Shown here piece by piece: positions 63,606 to 64,000 of a stretch of DNA of 64,000 nucleotides. The notes under the pieces are model-generated. The model made no database searches and had not been told where the DNA came from. It was given only the letters and a program-made list of their open reading frames with translations. The stretch spans positions 65,591,303 to 65,655,302 of the forward strand of contig OX381710.1 of the NCBI GenBank assembly GCA_947462335.1, given 5' to 3'. Position numbers and translations under genes: made by a program. The stretch is from Harmothoe impar. Taxonomy: Eukaryota; Annelida; Polychaeta; Phyllodocida; Polynoidae. Position 1 is the first letter of the stretch. Every line of letters starts with the position of its first letter.

Positions 63606-64000
63606 GATATTTAATGAAAACAATACCCGGGTACCATAGGGAAATTACAAAATAGGCCTATACTTGATACCAGCAAACACTTCTAAAAAGAGAAGAAAGA
63701 ATACAATTGATAATTCATAACAAAGAAAGTTCGAAAGAAACAGACCCAGCTTCATGTGTATAAAATCAAAGAATTTGGAGGTTTCTCCCTCCCCCCCCCC
63801 CCCAAAAAAAGGAATTTTCTTCCTTTTTTAAATTTTTTGTTTGATTTATCATAAAACCTTGTGAAGCCATTAGAGGGAAGATTTGCTTATGAGGGGTTTT
63901 AGCAGGATATTACAGTATAGCAATTTCCAGACCTGGTGTGTGATATAGGCCTATGGTTCTACCAAAGTCGAGGGTGCCGGTTGTACACAAGATACGGTTT
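63606..64000. other. No supported feature
   Basis: AT-rich, with a poly-C/poly-A run near 63790. No ORF or repeat was recognised. Confidence 0.35.

Overview
This is animal nuclear DNA, most likely from a marine invertebrate. The signs are spliced exons with GT-AG borders, several metazoan transposon classes, long AT-rich stretches without genes, and repeat types common in marine animals. No prokaryotic operon or RNA operon is visible. The exact phylum cannot be fixed from the sequence. Most of the window is transposable elements, many nested in each other. The only recognisable host gene is the 3' half of an SLC18-type vesicular neurotransmitter transporter on the minus strand (exons at 37195-37291, 31052-31133, 27454-27550 and 25369-25452), with elements lying in its introns.

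Left third (1-24.4 kb). Two copies of one Ty3/gypsy-like LTR retrotransposon family dominate. Copy A (1-6953) is rearranged: minus-strand pol is joined head to head at 4586-4590 to a plus-strand ORF3 half, 3' UTR and LTR. Copy B (11569-24260) is complete and looks young. It has 439-bp LTRs that read the same, a CAAT target duplication, a tRNA-His-like primer site, gag with a CCHC knuckle, a GGGAAAC slippery heptamer at the gag stop, an intact pol, and an intact 1137-aa third ORF with zinc-finger-like motifs. A CCAAT/NRF1/YY1-like block precedes ORF3. Copy B sits inside a foldback DNA transposon (10424-24348) whose ends begin CACAGTG, with a 5-bp CACCT duplication and converging arrays of a 14-bp motif. 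A second foldback with a different repeated motif lies at 7861-8580, between two copies of an unrelated 0.8-kb repeat.

Middle (24.4-39 kb). The transporter exons are interspersed with a tRNA-derived SINE, an inverted-repeat element carrying a broken gene of unknown function (27.9-30.9 kb), and a decayed Polinton/adintovirus-like element (32.2-37.0 kb) with fragments of family B DNA polymerase, packaging ATPase and two small virus-type genes.

39.2-48.5 kb is the most unusual part. It is a CR1/jockey-like non-LTR retrotransposon with a chain of plus-strand ORFs: a coiled-coil/RRM-like ORF1 (split at a C10 run), a NADAR-domain ORF starting in a TAATG stop/start overlap, an SGNH-esterase-like ORF, a spacer of about 110-bp tandem repeats, a 63-aa hydrophobic ORF overlapping the next start by ATGA, and a 969-aa endonuclease/reverse transcriptase. 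A NADAR domain (ADP-ribose removal) in a LINE is the best candidate here for an undescribed system.

Right end (48.5-64 kb) holds short palindromes and tandem repeats, remnants of two further lineages related to the LTR family (53982-57550 and 60745-61863), an LTR scrap at 58840, a hammerhead-ribozyme-like core at 59353-59413, and Tourist/Harbinger-like MITEs with TAA duplications. Coordinates of element edges are hand-read; those marked approximate may be off by tens of bases.
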